Source: Planctomycetota bacterium (GTDB taxonomy: Bacteria; Planctomycetota; SKW154). From it: a stretch of 7,158 bases of DNA. Below the pieces are notes generated by a model, which was not told the origin of the DNA, ran no database searches, and saw only the letters and a list, made by a program, of their open reading frames with translations. The stretch covers positions 1 through 7,158 of the forward strand of contig JAOAAR010000099.1 of the NCBI GenBank assembly GCA_026418755.1, given 5' to 3'. The translations under genes were made by a program, and so were the position numbers. Of the stretch, positions 1 through 6,861 are shown piece by piece (the first letter of the stretch is position 1; each line of letters opens with the position of its first letter).

Positions 1-1
1 G

Positions 2-463
2 TTCTACAACTGCACGATAGCGAATAATCGTTGTGACTAGAACGGTGGGGCGGTCTATAACTACAATGCAAGCGGTACATCAAAGATAAGTTTCTACAAT
101 TGTATACTCTGGGGCAACCATGCAAGTAATTTATGGCGTCAGGTAGCATCTTTTACAGGCTCTCAGGTTAAACTGTTTTCTACTTGCTTTGCTACCGGTA
201 CCAACCAGAATGGGGGTCCAGGGAGTTTTATACCTGATGCTGATTGTATTTCTGCTGACCCTGGAGTTAGTCCAAACTATCCGCAGTTTGTTACTCTGGG
301 TCTGCCAGGTAAAGGAGGAGGTGGAGATTTTCATCTGAAAGATATTTCACCGTGTATAGATGAAGGGAATAATTCGTTCATTTCTTGGGAAAAGGACCTT
401 GATAATAATCCGCGCATAGCAAAAGGTATTGTTGATATGGGTGCATATGAGTATCAGCCGTAA
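2..463 (+). CDS. Choice-of-anchor Q beta-helix surface protein, C-terminal part, interrupted by an in-frame TAG
   Basis: This reading frame enters from the left edge and ends at TAA (461-463). It encodes repeats typical of secreted right-handed parallel beta-helix proteins: FYNCTIANN at the edge, then NGGAVYNYNASG and FYNCILWGN. It closes with SPCIDEGNN followed about 10 residues later by DLDNNPRI and VDMGAYEY. That ending is the signature of the choice-of-anchor Q family, whose members are exported, often very long, and carry variable anchoring domains. Seen directly: a TAG at 38-40 interrupts the frame between NNRCD and NGGAVYNY, although the beta-helix pattern continues on both sides, with 140 codons after the stop and no ATG near it. 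The gene may be a pseudogene, or the stop may be a base-calling error. The N-terminus, signal peptide and anchor lie outside the window. Family assignment is fairly sure; substrate or role is unknown. Confidence 0.75.
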
Positions 464-555
464 AAGTGACAGTTGCAGGTTGCAGAAAGACCGCTGGCGG
501 AAGAAAAAGGACATAAAGCACAACGCATATTTTGCGATGTCGGGTTGAGATGAAG

Positions 556-561
556 AAGGAA
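556..561 (+). promoter_or_regulatory. Shine-Dalgarno site that fixes the rsmE start
   Basis: AAGGAA lies 6 bases before the ATG at 568. The alternative in-frame starts, TTG at 532 and ATG at 550, have no comparable purine-rich site at the right distance. The protein from 568 also begins like RsmE family members (a short leader, then HRFF). Confidence 0.6.
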
Positions 562-567
562 GCAAGG

Positions 568-1287
568 ATGGGTCTTCATAGATTCTTTTGCGCGGATATT
601 ACGCCTAATGAAGTTCTTCTTGATGAAGAAGAGTTTCATCATCTCAGAGTTCTACGGCTTGATAAGGATGGACAGGAAGTTGAGGTTTTCGATGGCAACG
701 GAAGCCACAGAATTGTCAGAGTAGTCCGCGGGAAAAGGGGGATTAGATTTGTAGCGGAAACCCCTGTGGTAAGGGATAAGCCGTTCTCTCCGCAAATAAC
801 ACTGGCTGTTTCGCCTCCAAAGGGTGAACGGCTGGATACACTGATTCAAATGGGTCAAGAACTCGCACTTAATAGACTGGTACCGATGTTCTGCGAAAGG
901 AGCCCGGAGCGGGCGACAAAAGCGAAATTGAGGCTCGGAAGGCTGCGCAAAGTTGCGCTCTCCGCGGCAAAACAGTCGGAGGTGAATTTCCTGACTGAAA
1001 TATGCGAGCCTATGGAGTTCGAAGCCATCATCCAGAGAGCGAAGGAGTATTCTCTCTCGTTGATTTTTACACCTCATAGCGCTGAGAGAATAACGAATCT
1101 GTTGAGACAGAAAAGAGACATCTCTTCCGTTCTATATCTAATTGGACCTGAAGGTGATTTTACGGAGGACGAGTTGGAAGAAGCGAAAAGTTATGGCTGC
1201 GTTGCTGTGACGATGCCGCTTCCTGTGCTGCGCATTGAAACCGCTTCTGTCGCTGCTCTCACACTGCTTCGTTGCCTTTCAGAGTAA
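568..1287 (+). CDS. rsmE: 16S rRNA (uracil-1498-N3)-methyltransferase RsmE
   Basis: RsmE uses S-adenosylmethionine to methylate N3 of U1498 in helix 44 of 16S rRNA, in the cytoplasm, acting on the small ribosomal subunit. From ATG 568 the product has 239 residues, the usual family length (about 240-250). It opens with MGLHRFFCAD, then a PUA-like N-terminal domain (about 1-70) containing EEFHHLRVLRL. The C-terminal SPOUT knot domain (about 75-239) shows AVSPPKGERLD, then SAAKQSE, LIGPEGDFTEDEL (about 192-204) and LRIETASVAAL near the end. GPEG and LRxETA are the hallmark SAM-binding knot motifs. Oddities: the common GPEGGF reads GPEGDF, and the residues before LRIETA read MPLP where many homologues have an LGxR-type segment. 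TTG 532 and ATG 550 are possible in-frame starts giving up to 12 extra residues. It follows the beta-helix gene by about 100 bases and converges on the next gene. Confidence 0.93.
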   Translation: MGLHRFFCADITPNEVLLDEEEFHHLRVLRLDKDGQEVEVFDGNGSHRIVRVVRGKRGIRFVAETPVVRDKPFSPQITLAVSPPKGERLDTLIQMGQELALNRLVPMFCERSPERATKAKLRLGRLRKVALSAAKQSEVNFLTEICEPMEFEAIIQRAKEYSLSLIFTPHSAERITNLLRQKRDISSVLYLIGPEGDFTEDELEEAKSYGCVAVTMPLPVLRIETASVAALTLLRCLSE

Positions 1288-1392
1288 CGCGCCTTTATCA
1301 TCAAACTCCTCAGGATGTTTCTGTTCCGGTCTTGCCAGAGAATGTGCGTTGTATGAAGATGGAACCGGAAGCATAACAAGAGGTCGTTTGCA

Positions 1393-1442
1393 GAGAGTTA
1401 CTGTATCAGAAACTCTTCACTGCGTCTTTATTTTTCTTTCTC
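1393..1442 (+). terminator. Possible rho-independent terminator of rsmE
   Basis: The stem AGAGTT (1394-1399) / AACTCT (1411-1416) has an inner CTG/CAG pair around TAT, with one A-A mismatch between the two stem parts, and a G-T pair closes it at 1393/1417. A T-rich stretch follows from about 1425, overlapping the 3' end of the convergent gene. The stem is AT-rich and the T run starts about 8 bases after it, so this is tentative. In the opposite direction no T run follows. Confidence 0.35.
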
Positions 1443-2771
1443 TTTCCCTTCTTTTGGCGTCGGTGGCTCATTCTCTGGTTTTGGCAATTCAGATTCGTAG
1501 CCTTTCATCGCCGCTGCCCAGCGGACGCCACCGAGGAACAAACGAATACTGACTTTGTGCTCCTCACTTACGACTGATTGGTAATAGACTTTACCGTCTC
1601 CATAACGGTGAGTGAACGCAAAGACTCTACCATCTGCCCATTTCGCTATTATTTGCGTGTTCTTTGGACTGACTTCCTCGATTGCAGCGCAAGAGGAGCC
1701 ACTCATTATGGCTGCTTTAGCACCTTCAGCCCAGTCTTCTCCAAACGGTAATGTAACAGCAAGAAAAGCCTCTCCTCCTGAATTCCCATATCTTGCGGCG
1801 CCAAACCACTCCTCGATACAAGAAAGGTCAAGGTGACCTCTCATCGTGAAGTTCGGGGCATCGTATGGAAAATAAGAAGGAGTGCCTGACAGGAGAACGA
1901 CTCCGCCACCTTTTTTGATGTAGTTTTTCAAATATTCGGCGGTCTTCTGATAACAGGCAGGATAACGCTCAACAATCACCACGCAGTATTTTACGAGTTT
2001 TTCGGGAATCTCCTCTGAAATGGTAACATTAAACGGGATTTTGCGTAATTCTCTAACAAGATTCTCGTCTTGCCCCACATATAAGAGGGCTTTTGGTCTT
2101 AAAGGTTCCAGATTCTCGTCTTTTGTGAGGGAGAATAACTTCTCGACAGCAAGACCGAGTTCTGGCTGCTTTTCCTCCTTTTTAAGTCTTTCAATCTCGT
2201 CTTTGAGGCTCTTGATTTTTAATGCTACACTATTCTGTTCTCTGAACTTGAATAAGGCGTTTCCTGCCTCTACCGCGACTTCGTGAATTCGCGAATTAAA
2301 TACTCTCAGAAGGGTGTCTACCGCTTTCTCATCGTCAGATTTTCCCAAGAGGCGGACTGCGGCAAGATAGGGTCTTAAGACTTGCGTACTGGCTGACCCC
2401 AATATTTGCTCATAGATTCGTCTGATGCGAGACCTTGTCTCAACATCAGATGAGTTTTCCTCCTCTAAGTAGGGCAGGCATGGTATGCCGATGGAAACTA
2501 ACCTCTTTGTGGCGTTCTCTCTTGCCTCCCACTCTTCTTTCTGTAACTCCTGAATCAGTTTTTTGATTTCTACCTCATTGCCGAGAACAAATCGGGATAA
2601 CTCCTCTATACTCGTTCCAATTCCAGATTCTTTCAGAATTTCTTCGTCGGTTGCCTCCTTCACCGTAGAAGTAGGAGGCTTCGGCTGATTTAAGCCTTCT
2701 TCCTCATCTCCTGACAAACAGTTACTCAGACTCAGAATCACGATGACCGCTACCACCACTTTATACCTCAT
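1428..2771 (-). CDS. Putative lipoprotein with HEAT-like repeats and a glutamine-amidotransferase/ThuA-like domain
   Basis: I do not recognise a named family for the full 447 residues. The N-terminus has a short basic start (MRYK), a hydrophobic stretch and LSLSNC, a possible lipobox with Cys18; asparagine before the cysteine is not the standard residue. Residues about 20-45 are an acidic, proline-containing linker. Residues about 66-178 resemble the HEAT-like repeats frequent in planctomycete-type proteins: EWEARENATKRLVSIG, then LPYLEEENSSDVETRSRIRRI, then a second helical pair. Residues 184-201 look like a coiled coil. Residues about 226-421 resemble a class I amidotransferase/ThuA-like fold: PKALLYVG at the first strand, then a helix and KKGGGVVLLSGTPSYF (286-301). 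No nucleophile cysteine is evident at the expected elbow, so a binding rather than catalytic role is possible. The tail (430-447) is rich in Pro, Glu and Lys. The start is supported by a tandem AGGAG site. It lies 210 bases downstream of the C25 protease gene on the same strand. Confidence 0.8.
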   Translation of the reverse strand: MRYKVVVAVIVILSLSNCLSGDEEEGLNQPKPPTSTVKEATDEEILKESGIGTSIEELSRFVLGNEVEIKKLIQELQKEEWEARENATKRLVSIGIPCLPYLEEENSSDVETRSRIRRIYEQILGSASTQVLRPYLAAVRLLGKSDDEKAVDTLLRVFNSRIHEVAVEAGNALFKFREQNSVALKIKSLKDEIERLKKEEKQPELGLAVEKLFSLTKDENLEPLRPKALLYVGQDENLVRELRKIPFNVTISEEIPEKLVKYCVVIVERYPACYQKTAEYLKNYIKKGGGVVLLSGTPSYFPYDAPNFTMRGHLDLSCIEEWFGAARYGNSGGEAFLAVTLPFGEDWAEGAKAAIMSGSSCAAIEEVSPKNTQIIAKWADGRVFAFTHRYGDGKVYYQSVVSEEHKVSIRLFLGGVRWAAAMKGYESELPKPENEPPTPKEGKEKEK

Positions 2772-2781
2772 CTCCTCTCCT
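2772..2781 (-). promoter_or_regulatory. Tandem Shine-Dalgarno site for the HEAT-repeat lipoprotein
   Basis: Read on the minus strand, AGGAGAGGAG directly abuts the ATG at 2771. The upstream AGGAG copy (2777-2781) is 5 bases from the start codon and is the likely functional one; the second copy touches the start codon. It supports the chosen start. Confidence 0.6.
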
Positions 2782-2981
2782 CTAAATATCCTCTTTGTTA
2801 GACTCTTGTTTGAGGGATAGGGTTTCTAAATTTTTCACCTTTAGGTAACAGAGATTCTATTTTGAGAGATTCTCTTTGAGAAGCGTTTAGAGTATTAGGG
2901 GAAAGGATAAAACTTCATCGAGGAGGTTGTAGTTGTTTTCTTGTCGGCTGACAGCCTCTCTATTCCGAGTAATATCACACG

Positions 2982-5900
2982 CTACTTTGTATATTTGAAA
3001 TTGACCAGTCCGAAGATTCCCCAGGTGGGCAAGATGCTCGGAAAACCGGTCGACTCCCAAGCACCGTAGCAACCGTGCGTTATTGTTATGTCTGCACTCG
3101 GAGTGTAGTTGCCAGTCTCTGCATACCAGTAGTCGGTCGGCGTATAAACTGCGATTCTGTAAGCCTGTCCTGCTTTTAGCGCAACTTTTGTAGTAAGTTC
3201 TGTCGCGGGCCAGTTGGTCCCACCCTGAACATTCACACTTGCAAGAAGATTACCATTGTCGTCCCAGATAGTGACGGTTGAAGCGTATGTTCCATAAAAC
3301 ATGACTTTCGTTATCGTGATGTCTGACTTGCAGACGAATCTCCACCCACAGTTGCGCTTCCACGAACTTTTCAAAATCGTCCCTGTAATATTGACTGCAG
3401 TCAGTTCATTAACAGGTGGTTTTACTACTGTTATATAGTTATACTTCGTTTTCGTATCACTGCCACTCATATTTGTGACAGTCAGGGTAACAGTGTATGT
3501 TCCTTCTGAAGTGTATGTGTGAGAAGGCTTCTGAAGAGAACTTGTTGTTCCGTCACCGAAATCCCATAACCAAGAGTCTATTTTACCTGTCGATTCGTCT
3601 TTGAATTGAACGGTGAGAGGGGCATTGCCGCTTAAAGGAGTGGCTGAAAATTCTGCAGCCGGTGGAGGTGGCGCATCCACCTTAATGTAATCTTGTTTTA
3701 CACAGGTGTTGCTTCCGGCTGCTCCCGATACGGTCAGCGTTATCGTGTAAACGCCCGGAGTAGTGTAAATATGAATCGGATTCTTCGCGTTCGTATCAGG
3801 AATCCCGTCTCCATTTAGGTCCCACTGCCATGAGTCTATTGTACCTGTTGATTCGTCCACAAACTGGACGGCAAGGGGAGCGATTCCACTCGTCGGAGTC
3901 CCGTAAAAGGATGCCACAGGTGGTGTAGGTGTATAAACACTTATGCAATCCGTTTTCGTCTTCGTGCTACTTCCACCGGTACCTGTGACAGTAAGACTGA
4001 CTGTGTAAACGCCTGCTTTCGTATATGTATAAGAAGGGTTCTTTTCAGTCGAATCCGAATTTCCGTCTCCGTTGAAATCCCAAGCCCAGGAGATGATGTT
4101 GCCAGTTGAATTGTCGGTGAACTGAACAGTGAGCGGAACGAGACCGCTCGAAGGAGAGAAGGAAAAGTCTGCCACAGGCGCTGGTGGGTTATTCACAACA
4201 ATATAGTTCTGTTTAGTCGCTTTGTTGGTTCCTCCTGGTCCTGTCACCGTAAGGGTAACGGAATATGTGCCGGCGCTTGTGTAGGTATGAACAGGATTTC
4301 TTTCTGTGGAATCTAATGCTCCGTCATTGTTGAGGTCCCAAGCCCAGGATGTGATGTTGCCTGTCGACTCATCTTTGAATTGAACGGTCAGAGGAACGGT
4401 GCCTGTTAAAGGAGATGCTGAAAATGCTGCAACTGGTGCTGTAGGCGGTGGCGGTGTCGGTGGCTCTGTGTAACGGAGTTTCAGTTCAGGGTCACCAAAA
4501 AGCGTAATCTCAAAATAGACCCAACGGTTACAGCCTACCAAAGACCATCTTCTTTCATAACGCATGTCGGCAAGCATTGCTCCAAGTTGTGAGATTTTTT
4601 TACCGAAAAGCGCGTGCCAGAAATACCTCTGGAAGAGTTGCGAGGGACCATTCGTACCGTTTCTGTCTAAGATTCCTTCTCTGGAATTCATAACGACTGC
4701 GAAACAACCGTTCTGGGTGCTTGTTGTGAGATGCTCAGCAAGACAATCGCTGTCGAATGCGCCCGGAAAACATGCCTGCGAGTTGACGAAGAAAAACTTA
4801 GTGTTTTTTAAGAGAGCGTCATCAGAATTCTTTAATTTCATTGCGCTGTCGTGCTGTCCGTGTCCCATATGGTTGATGATACTGTATGTGTTGGCATTGA
4901 TTTTGTTCAAAAGGTCGCTTTTATACCAGGTCTCATTGTCACTCTCATACATAGTATCAACTTTACCTGTCGAGCAAGACTTGAACCCTTTTGTCGAGCC
5001 ACAGCCCAGACGAATCTCTTCCATAGCGGCTGTAGCATATTCGGCGTCACCTTGAAATCCCAGATACTCTCCGAGCATGAGCGCTGTGCGAAGATGAGAG
5101 TCGCTTTGATGTTGAGTCTCATATGCGATGGTCTTATAGACAAAATTGGAAAACTCTGTTGCATTTTCTGCTGATGCTCTGCCAACATATACATCTGCGA
5201 ATATATCTATCTCTTTTCCGTTTGTTCCGTCGTTTTTTTCTCCCCATCTATTGTTGCCGTTGTAATTGTAAGGTCCTTCAAGACATTCAAAATAAAGGTC
5301 GCTTGGTATGTGGTCGTCACGCAGAGACTCGCCCCAGAGTTTTCTACAAGGGATGATGTTCGTATCGCCGCCCAAAAGTATATAATCGGTCTCCCAGTTG
5401 TTGTAGGCATCAATAATGAAGTTTCGTAACTTTTCTGCATTGTCTATACCAGAGTAAACAGTATAGATGTCCTCGATAGCGACGGCGGTTGCTGTAAGTC
5501 CCTTTGAACGCTTGAAGGATAAGAAGTTTTCCAGTTTCGGGGTTGTGTTCGCATTGATGATGTCTTTGCTCGTTACTACGACATACTGGTAGGATTCGGC
5601 AGGGTTGCAACCGCCGGGAATAATCCCACCCACCATACCACTAGAAGGCTTCTTCTCGTATGTTGCAAGCGTGTTTGGGTTTTCTACTCTGTCTGTAAGG
5701 GGACGCACAGGGTCGGGTCTATAATTCAAAGGAGAAGATTCATCAGGTCTTTCAAGCCGTGTAACAATCTTTAAGGAGATAGTCTTGTAATACTCGACCT
5801 TGCCGCTTAAAGGGCGGTACACTACGGGAAACAGATTCACAAGCGCAAAGGCAACACCCCGTCTCCTCTGCACGCCTAAGAACTGATAAGGCTTCTCAGG

Positions 5901-6410
5901 GTACGGATTGTTAGAGCCGTAAATGTTATTATCAGGTTGCGTCTCGGATTTGTCGCCTGTCCAGGAGATTGGATATGGTTGCTGCGATACCTCAATAAAA
6001 TGCTCGCCCATTAGAGATGCTTTTTCGCCTAAAGAAACTCTTACTGCGTCAACCGTTCTCCCTTTTGGTAGCATAACGAGAGAGGGAATGACAGGCATGG
6101 CAGGTTTGCCGGGCTCTGCGTCATAATGATATGCGTTTCCGACGAAGATTCTTTTCGCTTGGCTCGTCGCATCTATAGTTCTCAATTCACATCCAGGAAT
6201 CTTATATATAATCTCAATGCTGTTCTCGTCTTCACGGGCTATTCCTGCCATAATCGGCTCGACTCCGGGGACCTGCTCAAGCGAACGAGATGGCTGGAAG
6301 TAAGGCTTGATTTTCTCACTTTTAGCGTATTCGGAAGAACAAGAGAATAGACTGACTAAGAAGACAAACACCAGCAAAAGAAGCCAGATGTTTTCTCTGT
6401 TCTTCTGCAT
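2982..6410 (-). CDS. Gingipain-like C25 cysteine protease lipoprotein with four PKD domains
   Basis: The 1142-residue product is a predicted exported cysteine endopeptidase of family C25. Residues 1-24 form a signal ending in LFSC, so lipidation at Cys24 is likely. Residues about 64-220 match the C25 propeptide type, including GKPAMPVIPSLVMLPKG (101-117). Residues about 273-647 form the catalytic domain, with YILLGGDTNIIP (343-354), the catalytic-type His517 in NHMGHGQ and Cys547 in NSQACFPGAF; their 30-residue spacing is close to gingipains. A proline-rich linker (649-659) leads to four PKD domains (658-739, 744-825, 830-911, 916-996). Residues about 1002-1142 resemble a DUF4082-like beta-sandwich (ITKVMFYG, VTIWDDNGNLLASV, AYRIAVYTP). 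No type IX secretion sorting domain is seen at the C-terminus; the lipid anchor replaces it. ATG 6410 has AGGAG 9 bases upstream. Cleavage specificity cannot be read from the sequence. Confidence 0.92.
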   Translation of the reverse strand: MQKNRENIWLLLLVFVFLVSLFSCSSEYAKSEKIKPYFQPSRSLEQVPGVEPIMAGIAREDENSIEIIYKIPGCELRTIDATSQAKRIFVGNAYHYDAEPGKPAMPVIPSLVMLPKGRTVDAVRVSLGEKASLMGEHFIEVSQQPYPISWTGDKSETQPDNNIYGSNNPYPEKPYQFLGVQRRRGVAFALVNLFPVVYRPLSGKVEYYKTISLKIVTRLERPDESSPLNYRPDPVRPLTDRVENPNTLATYEKKPSSGMVGGIIPGGCNPAESYQYVVVTSKDIINANTTPKLENFLSFKRSKGLTATAVAIEDIYTVYSGIDNAEKLRNFIIDAYNNWETDYILLGGDTNIIPCRKLWGESLRDDHIPSDLYFECLEGPYNYNGNNRWGEKNDGTNGKEIDIFADVYVGRASAENATEFSNFVYKTIAYETQHQSDSHLRTALMLGEYLGFQGDAEYATAAMEEIRLGCGSTKGFKSCSTGKVDTMYESDNETWYKSDLLNKINANTYSIINHMGHGQHDSAMKLKNSDDALLKNTKFFFVNSQACFPGAFDSDCLAEHLTTSTQNGCFAVVMNSREGILDRNGTNGPSQLFQRYFWHALFGKKISQLGAMLADMRYERRWSLVGCNRWVYFEITLFGDPELKLRYTEPPTPPPPTAPVAAFSASPLTGTVPLTVQFKDESTGNITSWAWDLNNDGALDSTERNPVHTYTSAGTYSVTLTVTGPGGTNKATKQNYIVVNNPPAPVADFSFSPSSGLVPLTVQFTDNSTGNIISWAWDFNGDGNSDSTEKNPSYTYTKAGVYTVSLTVTGTGGSSTKTKTDCISVYTPTPPVASFYGTPTSGIAPLAVQFVDESTGTIDSWQWDLNGDGIPDTNAKNPIHIYTTPGVYTITLTVSGAAGSNTCVKQDYIKVDAPPPPAAEFSATPLSGNAPLTVQFKDESTGKIDSWLWDFGDGTTSSLQKPSHTYTSEGTYTVTLTVTNMSGSDTKTKYNYITVVKPPVNELTAVNITGTILKSSWKRNCGWRFVCKSDITITKVMFYGTYASTVTIWDDNGNLLASVNVQGGTNWPATELTTKVALKAGQAYRIAVYTPTDYWYAETGNYTPSADITITHGCYGAWESTGFPSILPTWGIFGLVNFKYTK
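3423..4439 (-). repeat. Four tandem PKD-domain coding repeats (258-base period)
   Basis: The four units lie at 4194-4439, 3936-4181, 3678-3923 and 3423-3665. The motif VQFxDxST recurs at residues 676, 762, 848 and 934, exactly 86 residues apart. Units 1-3 carry a DxNxDG loop with a conserved NP before the closing strand; unit 4 has the shorter standard WDFGDGTTS form. At the DNA level units 1 and 4 share the 17-base stretch TCTTTGAATTGAACGGT (plus strand), consistent with fairly recent duplication or gene conversion. Confidence 0.9.
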
Positions 6411-6514
6411 GTTTGCATACTCCTAATAAAGTTCTCTTGTATTATTTTGCTACTCAACATAAGCAGAAAAAACTAAAAAAAGCGAAAAGAGGGGATGAAG
6501 AGAGATTTTGTTTA

Positions 6515-6533
6515 CACAATTTTTACAATTGTG
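6515..6533. repeat. 7-base perfect inverted repeat, possible operator
   Basis: CACAATT (6515-6521) and AATTGTG (6527-6533) flank TTTAC. TTTACA also occurs twice as a direct repeat (6511-6516 and 6522-6527). A TATATT that could serve as a -10 box on the plus strand begins at 6537, and GTATA/TATAC follows at once. The arrangement would suit a repressor site in a divergent promoter, but this is inference. Confidence 0.35.
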
Positions 6534-6582
6534 CCGTATATTTATACGAAGCCACCTTACTCAGTGAAGGAAGGTAGAGAGG

Positions 6583-6654
6583 ATGATATTGCAAAAATAT
6601 GCTCTTCTGACTGTATGTTCTTTTTGTACTTTACTCGTTGTGACAGGATGTTGA
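6583..6654 (+). CDS. 23-codon frame encoding only a lipoprotein signal peptide (possible micro-lipopeptide or gene remnant)
   Basis: The frame starts at ATG 6583 after a purine-rich AAGGAAGG about 8 bases upstream. It has a short N-region with one lysine (MILQKY), a hydrophobic core rich in Leu, Val, Cys and Thr, and a canonical lipobox LVVTGC. TGA follows immediately after the cysteine. This would be processed, if at all, to a single lipid-modified cysteine plus a released signal peptide. It may be the start of a lipoprotein gene broken by a nonsense or frameshift mutation; the -1 frame stays open from there to 6740 but gives no recognisable protein. Chance occurrence cannot be excluded for so short a frame. 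No family is assigned. Confidence 0.35.
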   Translation: MILQKYALLTVCSFCTLLVVTGC

Positions 6655-6787
6655 TGCGTTGTTCTGCGTGTGAAGGAGAATCTACGATGAGGACAACACA
6701 TAATGTTTTCGTGGCAGGCTTGGGTTTGAGAGAAATGTAGCCTATCGTCTCTTCATTTTGGTCTTGCGGTTAACGGGCTTTGTTGAG

Positions 6788-6826
6788 AGAGTCAAAACAA
6801 ATTTTTGTCGCTTGAAATTTGACTCT
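6788..6826. repeat. 9-base perfect inverted repeat upstream of glyA
   Basis: AGAGTCAAA (6788-6796) and TTTGACTCT (6818-6826) are perfect complements; an outer G-T and an A-T pair extend the stem to 11. The 21-base loop contains a small ACAAA/TTTGT element. The right arm overlaps a weak plus-strand promoter-like pair, TTGAAA (6813-6818) and AATTAT (6835-6840), 16 bases apart. It could be a regulator site for glyA, a leader hairpin, or a poor terminator for a transcript from upstream, as no good T run follows. Confidence 0.4.
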
Positions 6827-6861
6827 TTGTTTAGAATTATCGGATGTGATGAAAAGGAAGG

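Noticed and set aside
489..512. CCGC/GCGG hairpin after the beta-helix gene as terminator
   Set aside because: Four pairs with a two-base loop, followed by an A run rather than a T run on the plus strand.
1235..1552. A plus-strand frame spanning the convergent gap
   Set aside because: It overlaps the end of rsmE and the end of the HEAT lipoprotein gene in other frames and has no recognisable content.
2951..2961. GGCT/AGCC hairpin as terminator of the protease gene
   Set aside because: The stem has only four pairs and no T run follows on the minus strand.
2898..2984. Readthrough of the protease TAG to a longer C-terminus
   Set aside because: The 28 residues that would be added look like random low-complexity sequence and the preceding domain already ends in a complete final strand.
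2887..3072. A 61-codon minus-strand frame overlapping the end of the protease gene
   Set aside because: It starts inside the DUF4082-like coding region in another frame, shows no domain and has no convincing ribosome-binding site.
4564..5055. A 163-codon plus-strand frame opposite the C25 catalytic domain
   Set aside because: The opposite strand encodes clear C25 motifs including the catalytic cysteine region; this frame is a shadow with no domain.
6495..6740. An 81-codon plus-strand frame
   Set aside because: Its composition is not protein-like, it matches no family I know, its GAGGGG site directly abuts the ATG, and it overlaps the better-formed signal-peptide frame in another phase.
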